Shown here: positions 33,475-46,391 of the stretch, piece after piece | Layout of the letters: every line of letters begins with the position of its first letter | Position numbering within the stretch: position 1 is the first letter of the stretch | NCBI GenBank assembly: GCA_015680685.1 | Contig: MNCI01005876.1 | Location: 436,581 to 500,580 of the forward strand | Direction: 5' to 3' | Source: Gnetum montanum | Lineage: Eukaryota > Streptophyta > Gnetopsida > Gnetales > Gnetaceae | Length of the DNA stretch: 64,000 bases | Position numbers and translations under genes: made by a program | The notes under the pieces: generated by a model | What the model saw: the letters and a program-made list of their open reading frames with translations, nothing else | What the model was told of the DNA's origin: nothing | Databases searched by the model: none

Positions 33475-33489
33475 GACCAAGTGGGAGAC
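33475..33489 (+). other. Polypurine tract of the copia element
   Basis: ACCAAGTGGGAGAC directly before the 3' LTR is the typical plant copia polypurine tract and fixes the LTR start at 33490. Confidence 0.7.
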
Positions 33490-33971
33490 TATAATCCACA
33501 TCAACATGTTTACACATTATTGATAACATGCTTTCTCATTTCTGTGTTGTTGTTAAAGTGGCCTCCATATCCCATAATGTGGCCTTTATATCCCATAATG
33601 TGACCTCCATATCCAATAATAGATAATACATTTTTGTGTTGGGGTTGGGGTGGCATCCACATCTAGATGGGGTTTTGGTCTCTTATTTTTTAAATTTTTC
33701 TCTCATGGTAACCAATTCCATGGCCTATAAATTTGTTCTTGATGGGAGAACAAAGGGACCAAGGAATCACAATCGAATTGTAGTTCTAGTCCCTTTTACA
33801 AATGCTTGGAGGTTGCATACACCATCACTATAGAGTGCCAGTGTGAAAGAAGAATTTGAATGCCAAGATTAATTGAAGGCATCAATGGCTAGAGGTTAGT
33901 TCCATTTTCTTCCACATTTTATACTTTGATTACTTGTGCAATCTAGTTTTCTACACAATTATTTTGTCACA
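33490..33971 (+). repeat. 3' LTR of the copia element
   Basis: Starts TATAATCCAC (TG changed to TA) and ends TTTTGTCACA. It differs from the 5' LTR at many sites, so the insertion is old. Confidence 0.9.
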
Positions 33972-33976
33972 AGCAA

Positions 33977-35733
33977 CCATTATCTAGTACAAGAAGCAAT
34001 GTGCCATAATGATACTAGAGCATTGGTTGGTTTATGCATCATAGGAGAACGATTGTCTTGCTAACGTATGCATAGATATCATATGTCCATGCACCTTACT
34101 GATGAGATTTCTATTGAGGTGTAATGAAAGATCAAGCTTTTGGTTTTCATTAAAATGCATTAGTTTTCAAAACATATTATCAAATCACTGTTTTGGAATA
34201 AATAAAAAATCTTACCTTATAGACCATTGATGAGCCACATAAAGACCATTGATGGACCACATCTAGACCTAGTTAGGTGCTTCGATTATTTGGTGATAAA
34301 CCCGCCCATCCTATTCTTGAAACCAAGGTTGGAGCAAGTAAAACACATAGTTATAGAAACTTATGGACTAATAAATATCTTCTCCCTAATCTTGACACTT
34401 TCCAATTCATATTTGTGACATATTAATCATGTAAAAAAACCTTAATAATTCAATTAGAATAATTGATATGACCAAATATTATGTTACATACATTTTGTAT
34501 CAAATTGAATAGCAAAGTATCTTACTATGCAAGCTAAGAGCTCATGCTATATATCCTTCAAGAATGTGCTTTAGCAACAAATACAATGAGAAATTTATAG
34601 ATTAGAGCTTTAATTTCAATATTATACTAATGTGTAACTCAACATATCTATAGCTCATAATGAAACAAGGAATCCAAATGTCCTTGAACCATTATTATAA
34701 GTCAAAAAGCATACATTCCAAGTTGGACACTCTTGGTTGATACCATTGGAATGGTTAGAGACTAGTTTTCCCCCCAATTTTATAATGTTACTAATTGTTA
34801 TATCTTTTGAAATAGGTGATGACTAGGTATTTTCTTTGGAACCTAATCCGAGTTGATATTGCAATAAGTATGTAATTGGTAATCCTTAACATGTGGATGA
34901 AACTCAAATTGGTCATGCCTTGATTACATGGTATTCCTATTTCTTTGGTCACTATTGGTAAATAAGGTTGGAACTCTTTGCAATAGTTATCTAATCAATA
35001 GAATGTGGTTCCTAAACATACTATTCTATAGCATAGTTAGTGACTTGATAAAATTTGGAACTATGCATAGTTGGTAGTCACTACCTATGATATAGCTAGC
35101 AACAAAGTAAAAAAACCTACAAAAATGTCATATTTCATGCCTAAGGTCATATTCACACATAAACCCTTAACTAGTATAATTTTATTATGGCTTATACTAT
35201 TTTAACATAAATTATTAAATACTTTTTATAAGTTTATTCATGAAAAACATACAAATTGTGATCTCATGATAGCCTCCAATGAGCATGTTGTTAGCCTTAG
35301 GTAATATAGTGTGAAAATGGATTATTATATACCAAGCAATGAATATATGGAACAACCAAATTATATCCAAGTGAAAAAAAAATTTTTAGGATGAAGTTTA
35401 TATCTACAAACATTGACTTATTTAAATTAAATTATACATTGTGTAGTGCAAGTCCCTATTCAAGTTAAAAGACTTTGAGAATGATTTTTTACTTAGATTT
35501 TATCTCTTTGTTATCCCTCTAAGGTGTGACATAAACTCTTATAATTTCCAATAGGAAAATGATTCTATTAAATAATATCATGCTATGAAAAAGAGATAAA
35601 ATAATAAAATTTAAAATAGGCAACATGTCCCCAAGAAAAATACAATGGTAAATAAAATAATCATAAAAACATAGTGGCCTATTCGTCAACAAGTAAAAGT
35701 CACATTAATATATTTCTTGGTTGCTTTCTTATA
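33977..35733. other. Unassigned AT-rich stretch
   Basis: No gene, RNA gene or retroelement domain could be supported. It should include host sequence flanking the copia target site. ORFs here are under 70 codons and lack recognisable motifs. Confidence 0.5.
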
Positions 35734-36603
35734 TGATGAGTCATCATGATTTTGCCATGTAACAGGATGCTGTCAACATGACCCTGTTGATGGGATCTCA
35801 TTGACGTGATCACATTGATGTGTACCCATCGATGGGACATCCTATTTCTACCTATAAATGTGTACCTTCAACCATATTTATGGCAAGAAGTCTCATAGTT
35901 ATAGCAAAGCTCCAGTAGTTTTCCCACTTAAAAGTTAGAATATTTTCTGAGTGCCCACAGTAGAAGTTAAATAGTGTATAGATCTTTATTTGAGCATTGT
36001 TGTACCTAAGCACTTCAATGTGTATGAAAATAAAGACAAGCTTTTTGATCAAACCTTAAAGCACTTAGACTGAATTAATTATTTTCTTTAAGTATTTAAT
36101 ATTCAAGCAATTTCCTTCAATGTTTTTAGGTAATTAAGTGATTAATTAATATAGATTAAATAGCAAACATAAGTACAACCACTTCAAGCATACATCTAAT
36201 GTTTGGTGATCCCAATAATGCTTAACATTTAGTAACCTAGTAGTATTATATGTGTTCAAGATGTGTACGGTAGGTGGGAAAAATGCTAATGTTAGGATTA
36301 GTTAAGTGATAGCTAGTTATTAGATTAGTTAAATCATAGATTAATTAATTATTTATTCTTTATTCTTATTTTTATGCAACTTAAAACATAAAATATAAAA
36401 TGATAAAAATCATGTCTTAGTTACACTTAACCATACACTTGCACTTCACAAGTGGAACTAGAAAGACAATGATTGCAATGGTTAGTTTCACCTCTTAGAA
36501 CCATGTATACTTAGAGAACTAAAGTCTATGGAATTCAACCAAATAGCTTAGTGAACACTAGTGAGTCATATGGTTGGGCATAGAGTATACTTGTTGCTCA
36601 TCA
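35734..36603 (+). repeat. 5' LTR of the gypsy element
   Basis: Starts TGATGAGTCATCATG and ends TTGTTGCTCATCA. TATA box TATAAAT at 35853-35859 and a polyadenylation-like AATAAAG at about 36028. Aligns throughout with 46392-47246, for example GGCAAGAAGTCTCATAGTT and AACACTAGTGA.TCATA. Confidence 0.9.
35853..35859 (+). promoter_or_regulatory. TATA box of the gypsy 5' LTR
   Basis: CCTATAAATGTG, conserved as CCTATAAATATG in the 3' LTR (46518-46524). About 120 bp into the LTR, so U3 is short and R-U5 long. Confidence 0.6.
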
Positions 36604-36604
36604 T

Positions 36605-36621
36605 TGGCACCATTGCTAAGG
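36605..36621 (+). other. Primer binding site of the gypsy element
   Basis: TGGCACCATTGCTAAGG begins two bases after the LTR. It matches TGGCGCCGTTGCCGGGG, the site reported for Athila-type elements, except for transitions that are mostly at CpG or GG positions. Confidence 0.7.
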
Positions 36622-37718
36622 ATTGTAGTTAACTACATGTGCTATCCAAGACATAGTGAAAATCATTCAACATCATTGGATTGAACCTTAAATTTCCAAT
36701 CATTCTAACTAATAATAATCATAAAAAACATAGTGATTTATCTTCTACTTCAAAAATGTCTTCTTCTCATAGGGATGATTCTCCATCAAAATTTGAGCAT
36801 ACATCCAATCAAAGGAATAAATAATCAAATCAGCCAAAATCCTAACAATGCTGAGTGGTATATATTCACCTTGATGAGTATGTGCTTGATTTCACCTTTT
36901 TCCTACATTAGGATGATTAGATGTGGTGGAGTGACATGGAGGAAAACATTATGTTGCTACCCAATCAATTAGCTCCTACAATGGTCTAACAAACTCTTAT
37001 GAGGTTGGGCATCCAAGGGCTCCATGCTAAGCATGTTGTGTAGGATCATGACTCTAGGGATTATAATCCCATTTAAGCATAATGTAAAATTAATTGGCAA
37101 TAGGAGAAGCACTATGAAGCTATAAAGGAAAAATAGTTTAGTAACCCCTTATTCCTACTATGCCAAAAGGACAATGAGGATTCCTTCTTTAGGAATTCTC
37201 ATTTCACTAATTTTCTACCCTTTGGTTTCAATGCAGGGGGCTTGAACTAGAACTTATAGTCCACTGTAAACAATCCTGGTTTTGGCAAGAATGGGTACCA
37301 TGATTATGGAATATCCAAAGATGGGATTCATGGTAGATACAGGGACAAGCATCATGATGATGATCATGGATGTAACCATCAAAGAGGGGGTGGTAGGTAC
37401 TATAGTGCTAGTCCTCCTTCCTTTTCATCTTCATCATCCTCTTCTTCCTCCTCTAGCTCTAACTAAAGTTGTAGAGGACATGACCATGATGGAGGTGATC
37501 AATGGGAAAGAGATGATTATAATCGTAGGGCCCACTAGACCAATTGAGATCAAGGGCATGGATAATTAAGGAAGGTCCACCACCACGAGAGAAGGGATAG
37601 AAAAGGAAATCATAGGCATTATGACCATCATAGAGGCCATGACTATGATGAGCCTTTTCTTGCAACTTGAAATATGGTAAATATTGCAAAGGTAATGAAA
37701 ATTCCATCAAGGCATGTA

Positions 37719-38330
37719 AAAGATAGTTGAATAAAGTGGTTGGATATGAACAATATCCTTAAGTTTGAAGGAGGATATAACTTGGATCCATAGAACCATC
37801 TACAAGCCTTTCACAATGCCTATTCCTTATAGAACATAGAGAAAAAATTGCATAAACTTAAGTTTTTTCCCAAGACACTCATAAAAGAATCTAAAAGTTG
37901 GTACTAGTCTTTGGAGCCAGAATCAATCTGTAGATGGCATATGATGCTTGAGTTGTTCAATGATAAGTATTAGATGTACTCCCAAGTGTCCAACCTAAGA
38001 GAGTAGATCCAAGGTTGGAGACAAAAAATAGATGAACCCTTAGACATAGCCATGGGTAAGTACTATTCTCTTTTGCATTGATGCCCTAGCCATGATTATC
38101 CTCATAGGGAGTAGCTTCGCCATATCATAGATGAGATCTACTTAGAAACAAGAAGAACTCTTGGGATCTATTCCTAAGGGAGACTATCAAAACTTAGAGA
38201 CCATCAGATCCAAAGGCTCATTGAGTAAGTTGTTAAAGAAGAAGGAGAGATAAGAAAGAGAGAAAGTGTAGAGGAGTATAAGTGAGACCCTTCCATAGAA
38301 AAAGAAAAGTCCAATTCTATGATAATGAGA
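37719..38330 (+). pseudogene. Gag of the gypsy element (broken)
   Basis: On the plus strand: IKWLDMNNILKFEGGYNLDP, a TAG where Trp is likely, NHLQAFHNAYSL, KLKFFPKTLIKESKSWY, SLEPESICRW..MLELFNDKY and IDEPLDIAMGKYYSLLH. This is the retrotransposon Gag pattern (FEG...L..F...A....W...L......W......F). At least eight stops. Upstream, 36733-37700 contains His/Gly/Asp-rich low-complexity sequence, likely the Gag N-terminus, without an intact frame. Confidence 0.7.
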
Positions 38331-38603
38331 AGGAACTACCACTTTATGAGGTGGTGTAGCAAAAGACCTTGCTGATCCAAAAGTCTATTTTAGAAATTTT
38401 GGCTAAGGTAGAAAAAATGTAAAATTTTTTAAATGAAAAGTTCCAAACCACTCTGAAAATAGCATAGGCATCTAAAGAAAAAAGTAGTGATCATGATCAT
38501 AGAAGAAGGAAGAAAGCTGAACATGTCCACAAAATGGATAAGTATAAAGCTGCTATCATAGAGGAGGTTATGAAGTCCAAATTAGACAATTGAATCCAAA
38601 ATT

Positions 38604-39790
38604 GAAGTAGATTATCAAGGAGGAGATTGAATAACTCCTTAAGGCAAGGTTTATCTATTCCATTGTAGATAGTGAGTGGGTTAGCCCATTGGTGATTGTG
38701 CCAAAGAATGATAGCAAGTGGAAGATCTCTATTGACTTTAACTTTTTTAACATGGTGACCTACAAAGATCATTTTCTATTATCATTTGTGGAATAGGTGT
38801 TGGACACTATATCTAACAATTACCAATATAGCTTTCTAGATGGTTATAGTGGCTATAACCATATTCAGATCACACTAGAGGATTAGGCCAAAACTACATT
38901 CACAAATTCTTGGGGAACTTTTGCATACAAAAAAAATCCTTTTGGTCTATGTAATGCCCTTGCAACTTTTCAACACCTTGTCCTTAGCATTTTTCAATAG
39001 AAGAGTAGTAGTGGGATGGAAATCTTCATGGATGGCTTCTCCACCTATGGGGATACATTTGAGCAAGCCTTGAACTACCTTAAGATAGTGCTTAGAAGGT
39101 GTGTGGAGACTAACCTTTCACTCAGTTAGCAAAAGAGCTATTTGATGGTCTAGGAGAGCATTGTGTTGGGGTATAAAATCTCACAAGCAAGGATTGAAGA
39201 GGACCCTGAAAAGATTAGGATCATCCAAGAAATTATCCACCATATAGAGACCATTATGAATTTTTTCTCATTCTTTGGCCATAGTGGTTACTACTAACAA
39301 TTCATAGAGAATTTCTCTAAGATCACTAAACCATTAGTGAAGTTAACAAAGAAGGATTTTTCATTCATATGGACCAAAGAATGCAAAAACGTATTATAGA
39401 ATCTCAAGTAGAAACTCATAGAAACTTCAATTCTATGAGCACCTAATTAGTCTCGACCATTTCACATCATGATGAATGCATCGAACTATGTCTTAGAAGG
39501 AATGCTCACATAGTTGGATGATTAGAAGTATCCATTTTGCATCCACTATGTAAGTAAAATAATTGTGGTTACACACCTAAACTACACCACAACAAAGAAA
39601 TAGCTGATGGTGGTGGTGTATGCCTTGAAGAAATTTAGGAAATACGTGCTTGGATACAAGGTGTTCATGCACATAGATCATAGTGCAATTTTCTTCCTAA
39701 TGAATAAATTGATAGTAAGTCCCTATGTTCTGCAATGGCTTATGATCTTATAGGAGTTTAATCTCACAATGGCATTGTGTTAGTTTTGAT
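38604..39790 (+). pseudogene. Reverse transcriptase and RNase H of the gypsy element (broken)
   Basis: Reverse transcriptase: EWVSPLVIVPKNDSKWKISI at 38670, YSFLDGYSGYNHIQI, TFTNSWGTFAYKKNPFGLCN, then the catalytic FMDGFSTYGDTFEQAL at about 39025-39075, where the second Asp of the usual MDD is Gly. Then VLGYKISQARIEEDPEKIRI and GHSGYYxQFIENFSKITKPL. RNase H follows: SRPFHIMMNASNYVLEGMLT (39450) and KKFRKYVLGYKVFMHIDHSA. More than ten stops, mostly TAG. Confidence 0.85.
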
Positions 39791-39975
39791 GGGAAAAAAA
39801 AGTGGAGGAAAGTCCACTTTTTTATCTATTTTTGGATGAAATCCTCCTTGCTAGTGTGATAAATGAACAAGTGCCTACTGAACCTACATGGTACGATGGC
39901 ATCCTCACTTATCTTCTAACTCAGGAGATGCCACAAGAGTTAGACCACCAAAAGAAATAGTAGTTTCTTCATTAG

Positions 39976-41200
39976 GTGAAATGCTTCATGAAGATCAATG
40001 AACATCTTTACAAGGTATGCATCAATGGCTTGGTTCCTTGGTGTGTTCCTGATATTGACCAACTACATGTTCTCCAAAATGATCATGAGGGCCCTTGTGG
40101 GGATCACTATGTTGAAAGATGCAAAGTCATTAGGATCTTGATGGTAGGATATTATCGGTCAACACTCTTTAGGGACATCCACCAATTCATCTACTCTTAT
40201 GATTCTAGTCAATGTGATGGTGGGATGACCATTCAAATGGAAGGATCTCAACAATTGATCCAACCATTGGAATCCTTTGACATCTGGGGTATTAACTTCA
40301 TGGGTCCCATCACATCCATGTCAAATGGAAAGGTTTACATTACAATTATTTTTGACTATTGTACAAAATGGGTAGAAGTAGAAACTTTGACCAACTATAC
40401 ATATTTCACTATTACTCAGTTTGTACAACAAAACGTTGTAAATAGGTTTGGGATGATATGTGCACTGATTTATAACAATGGTACTCATTTTACAAGCACT
40501 AGCTTTTGGAAACTCATGCAACACTCGGAGGTGGAACATAGATTAACAACACCCTATCACCCCTACGCCAATGGTCAAGTTGAGGTTACTAATAGAAAGA
40601 TCTCAAAAAATTTAACAAGAATAATTCGCAAATATATAATATATTGGAGCAAAAAACTTAATGATACCCTCTAGGCCTACTAATCTTAATAGAAACTCCC
40701 TATAGGATATTCTCCCTATGAGCTAGTATACAAAAAATTTCTAACTCTTCCTATTCAATTTGAGCTTTGTACACTTTTAATAGTCTATAACCTTGAACTT
40801 GACCTGAGCCTAGCATAAGAAAAAGATTGATCAACCTTAACATGCTAGATTAGAATATATTGGTGGCCCTATCCTTGAATGAAATGCATAAGGCATTTTG
40901 TAAACAGTATCATGACCTCAAAATAAGGAAAGTAAAATTTCAACATAGAGACAAGGTCCTTTACTAGAACCCCAGACATATACCATAGAAGACTATGTTT
41001 CAAACATTGTGGAAAGGTCCTTACATCATTTTTGAAACATTTACTTCTTGGGACATGTTGATCTACAAACCTAAAAGCCCATAAAAAAGCAACTGGTTAA
41101 TGTGCAACAACTCAAACCTTTTCATGAGCCCAAAAGTGTCAATGCAAGCAACACCTCGTCAAATGGGAAACCTCACTCAATCTTTTAGATCTTCTCTATT
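39976..41200 (+). pseudogene. Integrase of the gypsy element (partly open)
   Basis: Open for 232 codons (39976-40674). In the zinc domain HVLQNDHEGPCGDH is followed by FIYSYDSSQ where CxxCQ is expected, so both Cys are lost. The core is FDIWGINFMGP (first catalytic Asp now Asn), ALIYNNGTHFTS (second Asp now Asn) and HPYANGQVEVTNRK (third, Glu, kept). The first two changes fit GAT to AAT. The C-terminal part from 40675 (PIGYSPYELVY) is broken. Cannot be catalytic. Confidence 0.85.
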
Positions 41201-43300
41201 CAACTTAGTCATGGGGGAGATGTCCATCCATGTTGATCATTAATGTTGCTCCTTAGTTTTTACCCTTTTTTTTTACACCTTTTTATTTTACACTTTGTTG
41301 TTTTTATAATTTTTTATTCTACACTTTCTTTGTTTTGCACTTTTTGTTTTACACTTTTCTTAATTTTTTCCCATATTTTTTTTACAACATCATTAGTACA
41401 TTTGAAATTTTATGAATATTTTACAATTTCTTCTATATTTTACTTTATTTGATGTGTTTTTCTTTTTTTTTTTCTAATAAATTGCTTTGCTGCCAACAAG
41501 ACATAATGATGTTGTAGTTGTTTGCTAATAGTGGTTTGTAGTTAATGTTTTCTAATTACTAATGTCTAGTTTCTATCTTAGAATTTTGATATTAATAACT
41601 AAGACAAAGATTCTTTTTCATGAAATAGGCAATGAGTCCATGTCATCCATCCATCCACAATAATCTATGTTGTTCCTTATTTTGGGAATTTGAGATCCCT
41701 TTCATTAATGAAACTTTAACAAACTTATATCCTTGGTAGTTTCTAAACTTAGAAAGATCAAATGGATTAATAAGGGTGTAACCTCAAGGAGACTCAATAC
41801 TCTCTATACATACCCAAACTCTTAAGTGCATGAGTGTTTTTCATGGATTTCCTACCATTCCGTGTGAACTAATAATAAGAAGCTAAGTCTTTACATGGTG
41901 CGGTTCCCATCCAAAAATCCATAAAAATATAAAGTTAAAAAATGATGGGAATTCAAAGAATACCCCTTAAACCAAATAATGGGCTACAAGGACAAGTTAT
42001 GGGACTAGAAATACATGTTACCCATGCCTAAAGGTCCTCTCTAACTAAGGCCCTTTCTCACTTCTTGCTTCTCTTTTCTTCTTAAATAAGGAATAGCGAT
42101 TAATTTGTGGAAGCATTCTTATGTCTTGAAGGGGTGGACTAGTCTTAGAGTATCAATGTAAAGTCATTGAGAGTGGTTGGTTTTGATCTTGACTAAGGAT
42201 GAACTTTATTGGATCATTTAGCCATCAAATCCACAAGGAACTTCATGTGACCAAGATTTGGAACTCCATTCCATTTCCTCTCTCTTCCACCAACGCTTCC
42301 TATAATTTACCTCACTACTGATTTTCCATGTCTTGTTCAATTTCTTTGTTTGATATATTAAAATTTGTAGGTAGATTCTTCCAGATTAGGTCCTTAAGTG
42401 TCCATAATTATTAATCAACTATGGGGCCCATAGACTCCTTGGTTTGAGGATTTGCAAGGGTAAAAATGGCATGAGCATACTATGGGAAGGACCCACTTGC
42501 ATATCTCTTGGTTGGATTAGTTAAGTTCCTTATCCTTAGGCATATGTGCAATCAAATCATTCACATTTCCTATCAGTTGCATCCAACTAAGAGCTCCTTA
42601 AGGTAGTTTCTCCTTAATATTTCATCCTCCCAATCAAATCTCCAATTTTGTGAATTGATAAGCCTTCTTCAAGTTTTTCATCATGTTCACAACTTTTCTA
42701 GCTCTATGAGGACCTCAATTTCATGTAAAACCTCCTTGTATTTTTCAAGATATTAATTGTATAAAATTTTATGAATAGCTCCATCGATGAGACCCCATTT
42801 ACAAAGTTGATCATGTATATAAGACCTTGTTGATGCAAGGTAAAAATCCTATAAATATGCAATGACACTTTACAAATTTTTCACATTTTCTCACAAACAA
42901 GGGGGAAGTTTTTCAACTTTTTAGAGTCTAGAACCTTCAAATTGTCATAAATGGCTTACTATATGTCTAATTTCCTCTATTCTTCAATCCTATATCTACT
43001 AGAGGTAAGCTCTTCATCATGGAGGCCACAAACCTTAAGCTTTTGATGAAAATGTTTTTAGAATTTTTCTAACTCCCATAAAGTTTTAACTAAAAACATA
43101 ACATCAAAACATCAATTTGAAGAAGTTAAACCCTTTCAACAAGATCTAGTGACATTAAAAATGAAGTAACATTAAATAATAATAATATAATTGATCTACC
43201 ATGGTTAAGACTTAGTCAAAGTGTAACTATCCAGTGAGATCAGGTACCTAAAAAGTTATATGTTACACATTGCATTATAATCCTTCGTATTGTAATGACC
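41201..43300 (+). other. AT-rich spacer after pol of the gypsy element
   Basis: A polypurine-like CATGGGGGAGATG at 41211 follows the end of integrase. The rest is T-rich (41240-41480 has repeated TTTTACACTTTT words) and then ordinary AT-rich DNA. No domain or long frame is visible. Confidence 0.5.
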
Positions 43301-43302
43301 AT

Positions 43303-46162
43303 AGATGGCACCTAAGGGAAAACACATGAAGGAAGGAAGACCATCCCAAACAAGGGACAAACATCAACAAACTAGAAGGGACCAAGAACAACCCCATGTG
43401 TAAGAAGATGAACCCCATGTAATAGGACCTCTTCAAGAGGAGCTCAAAATGGAATTTTTTTGACAAATTTCTAAAGAAATAGCTGCAATAGAACAATCTC
43501 ACCAAGACAAGGCACCAAAACCAAGACCAAACATTGAGGTCACCTTGAAGAAGGCATACCTTAGATAGATTGCAAATAATGAGGTCAAAAAATCTATACT
43601 TTTAGAGTTAAAATTTGGATCTTTCTTGGAGTTTGTACCTCCAAAAGTCAAAACACAATTATAGAACTCTCCCATGTGGCCAACCATCACTTCCAATAGG
43701 AAGTAGTACATGGGAGAAGCATACTTGCTCTAAAACAATTAGTAGGTTAGTTCAATAGTCAAAATTAAGGACATTTCAGTATCCTACTCGATGAAACTAA
43801 TTTCAAATGCCCTTGGGTTACTAGAAACTAGGGAAAATCTTGTAGAGATTCCAATGCAAGTAAATCCTAGTGTTAAGAAAGAATGAACATAGCAGTATTA
43901 TCTAGTAGACCATAAGGAGTTTGATACATGCACTATGATAGAGCATGCATACTTCAAGATTGCAACCTTTCACCTTAATCCAATGGTGAGATCAAGTAAG
44001 ATCATAGCCTTCTCTATCCATGCATGTGCTGCTCTAAATAGTAGATTCCTAGTAAACCTTCCATAGTTGATCTATTTAGAGATAGAGAAGCATTTTAAGG
44101 AGAATGAATGTGGAAGGAAGGCACTCCCTTTACCATGCCTCATCACAAAGTTATGCGAGAGGGGAGGCATAACATACTACACGAATACCATTGTTTGATG
44201 AGCTCCAATGGCCTCTTGGGTGGAAATGATGAAGGATAATGTGCCTTCCAAAGTCATCCAAAAAGAGGAGCAATAATAACCACCTCTACCACCCACTCAT
44301 GAAATAATGTTGAAGGCCTACATTACCCTTGAGTGCATGCGCGAGCTCTGAGAGTAGCTCTCGCAACTACTACTACAATAGGTAAGAACGAGTGGTGATG
44401 ACCCATATATGTATAAACCAACAATGAGCCACCTCAACAAAGTGGCCTAAACCATAAGTTACATGGAAGGTGGAAGACCAATTTTATTAGCCCAAAGAAT
44501 GTAAATGCCTACAAGATTAAATCCTAGTGCCTGAGAGATAACAGTATCTTTCTTGTGATAGCAACAATTCCCAGACATCCTTGGGAACGTTGCTACCTTT
44601 TCAATGCATCTAGATGAGGATGAAGAAGCAACTGTCTTGGTGATGCAGTGCCATGGGCAGGAGCCTATGACCAAAGTATTTTCTAACAGAACTTCTGAAG
44701 CGCTAAATGCACCTATAACATTTTACTAGATGTTTCTGCACTTAGAGATGTGCAAACATCCATAGGAATCATTAGTGTTAGATTGAGTGTAGCCTAGCAT
44801 GAGCAATTGCTAAACCAATTGATGCAAACTAGGAAACTAATTCTAGATGTCTTTGACCTTCTAGATGTCATCACTACAACCCAGTTAGCACTACTCGAGG
44901 CAAGGGACAAATGCATCATAATGGAGAAGCAATTAGAAATATCTAGATCAAAGAACCAATACTTGGCTATGGAATTTTTCAAATTAAGGGCCCATCTCAT
45001 TGATTCCACATTACTCAACCCAACACTAACATGAGATAAAGATTTTTAATAGCTTCTAAAGAGACTTAAAGATGTTGAGGATGTCAAGGAGATGGCAATC
45101 TTTGACTAGACCCTAGTCAACACCACCACGCATAACATCCAAAAAGACTTGGTTTAAACTCATAGTAATAATGAGATCCTAACTATAGAGAATTATCACC
45201 TATAGAATGTTGATGCATAGAAGCAGTAGATGTTAGATTTTATCTATCAATGGTAGAAGAAGTTAGCTAGGGTAAATAATGAATTAAGAAGATTGGCAGC
45301 AAACAACAAAAACCTCTCAATGGAGGAAGTCCATGCCCTTTCTCAAAAATTTTCAATTGAGATAGCTACCTCAAGGAATGAGGCTCTCAAATTTGAGAGA
45401 CTTAAGAACCATTATAGAAATTAGGTTAGTCTACAGAAAGAACTTAATGAGAGACACATCCAATTGGTAAAGGGAAAAGTAAATAAGGCCTTCCAACAAG
45501 GAGGCAATGTGTGTCAACCTATCTTTAATGGGTTGAATGCATACAAAAAGGTAAAAATCTACATGAAGGAGCTACAAATCGAGGAGATGACCAAGTGCAT
45601 GAAGCTTTCCAATCTCTAGTACACAAACCTAATGATGCTAACTATTGAAAGGTCATAGTCTAAATTGGAGAAACAAGTGCCCAACTTGTACTTGTTGTAC
45701 AAGGTATAGTTCAAGCACCATAAAGAGACCAAGTAGAAGCTTGAAAAAACAAACATAGAGCTCAAAGTTCTCAAGGAAAAGTTTACTAATCAATGATCAA
45801 CTACTAAGAACCTAATCAAAAGGATGAATAATTACTAGAAGCTATAGAATGAACTCAGTGCATTTGACATCGAATGTAAATAGTTTGTTTCCTCATTTGT
45901 GAATGTGAAGGAGTCATTCCATACAATGCCCTATTTATGGAATGTTCCCATTTTGGCCCACATTGGTCATGCAGCATGGACTATGAATGATCCTTAGAGT
46001 AAGGATGGAAAGATGAAGGTAGTATTGGATGTCTTCTATCTTCCACTAGAAGTAGCTATTGTTGCAAAACAACCACAACAACTGCCTGAACTACCACATG
46101 TGCCTAAAGTAAAAGAAAGTTCTTCAAAGCCTTAGGAACCTCCACTGAATAGGACCATTTGA
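43303..46162 (+). pseudogene. Extra ORF downstream of pol with coiled coils (broken)
   Basis: One plus-strand reading runs from MAPKGKHMKEG (43303) to KP.EPPLNR (46160) with scattered TAG/TGA stops and perhaps a few frame changes. The N-terminal half has KIIAFSIHACAALNSRFLVN, HFKENECGRKA and LPLPCLITKLCERGGI (43990-44170), which resembles the plant transposon-protein domain (Transposase_32) found in Athila and Tat elements. The C-terminal half (44800-45900) is Lys/Glu/Leu-rich coiled coil: LEARDKCIIMEKQLEIS, LEKTNIELKVLKEKF. No signal peptide or membrane segment is seen, so the env-like position does not mean an envelope protein. Confidence 0.6.
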
Positions 46163-46391
46163 TTCTTCTTCATCATCTTTGTGTCATTAGAGGAGTTGTA
46201 TTGTTATTTTTATCCTAGTGTTCAATTTTGTTGTCCTAAACCCCAAAATTTTGTAATGATTAAAGACTATACACTTGGGCACTTAGTTTTTGTTGTGTTT
46301 ATTTTCTTTGTCTATAGTTATTTAATAATACTAGACCTTTCCAAATTATGTAAAGGACTTGAGGATGAGTTTTCATTTAGTCATAGAGGTA

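Larger units (their letters stand above)
27566..33971 (+). mobile_element. Ty1/copia retrotransposon, 6.4 kb, decayed
   Basis: Bounded by a perfect 5-bp target duplication AGCAA (27561-27565 and 33972-33976). LTRs are 27566-28035 and 33490-33971. Order gag, protease, integrase, reverse transcriptase, RNase H is that of Ty1/copia. All genes carry stops or frame breaks. The leader between PBS and gag, about 1.2 kb, is long for a copia element. Confidence 0.92.

Noticed and set aside
43303-46162. Extra ORF of the gypsy element considered as an envelope gene
   Set aside because: No signal peptide, membrane segment or cleavage site can be seen; coiled coil and resemblance to a plant transposon-protein domain fit better.
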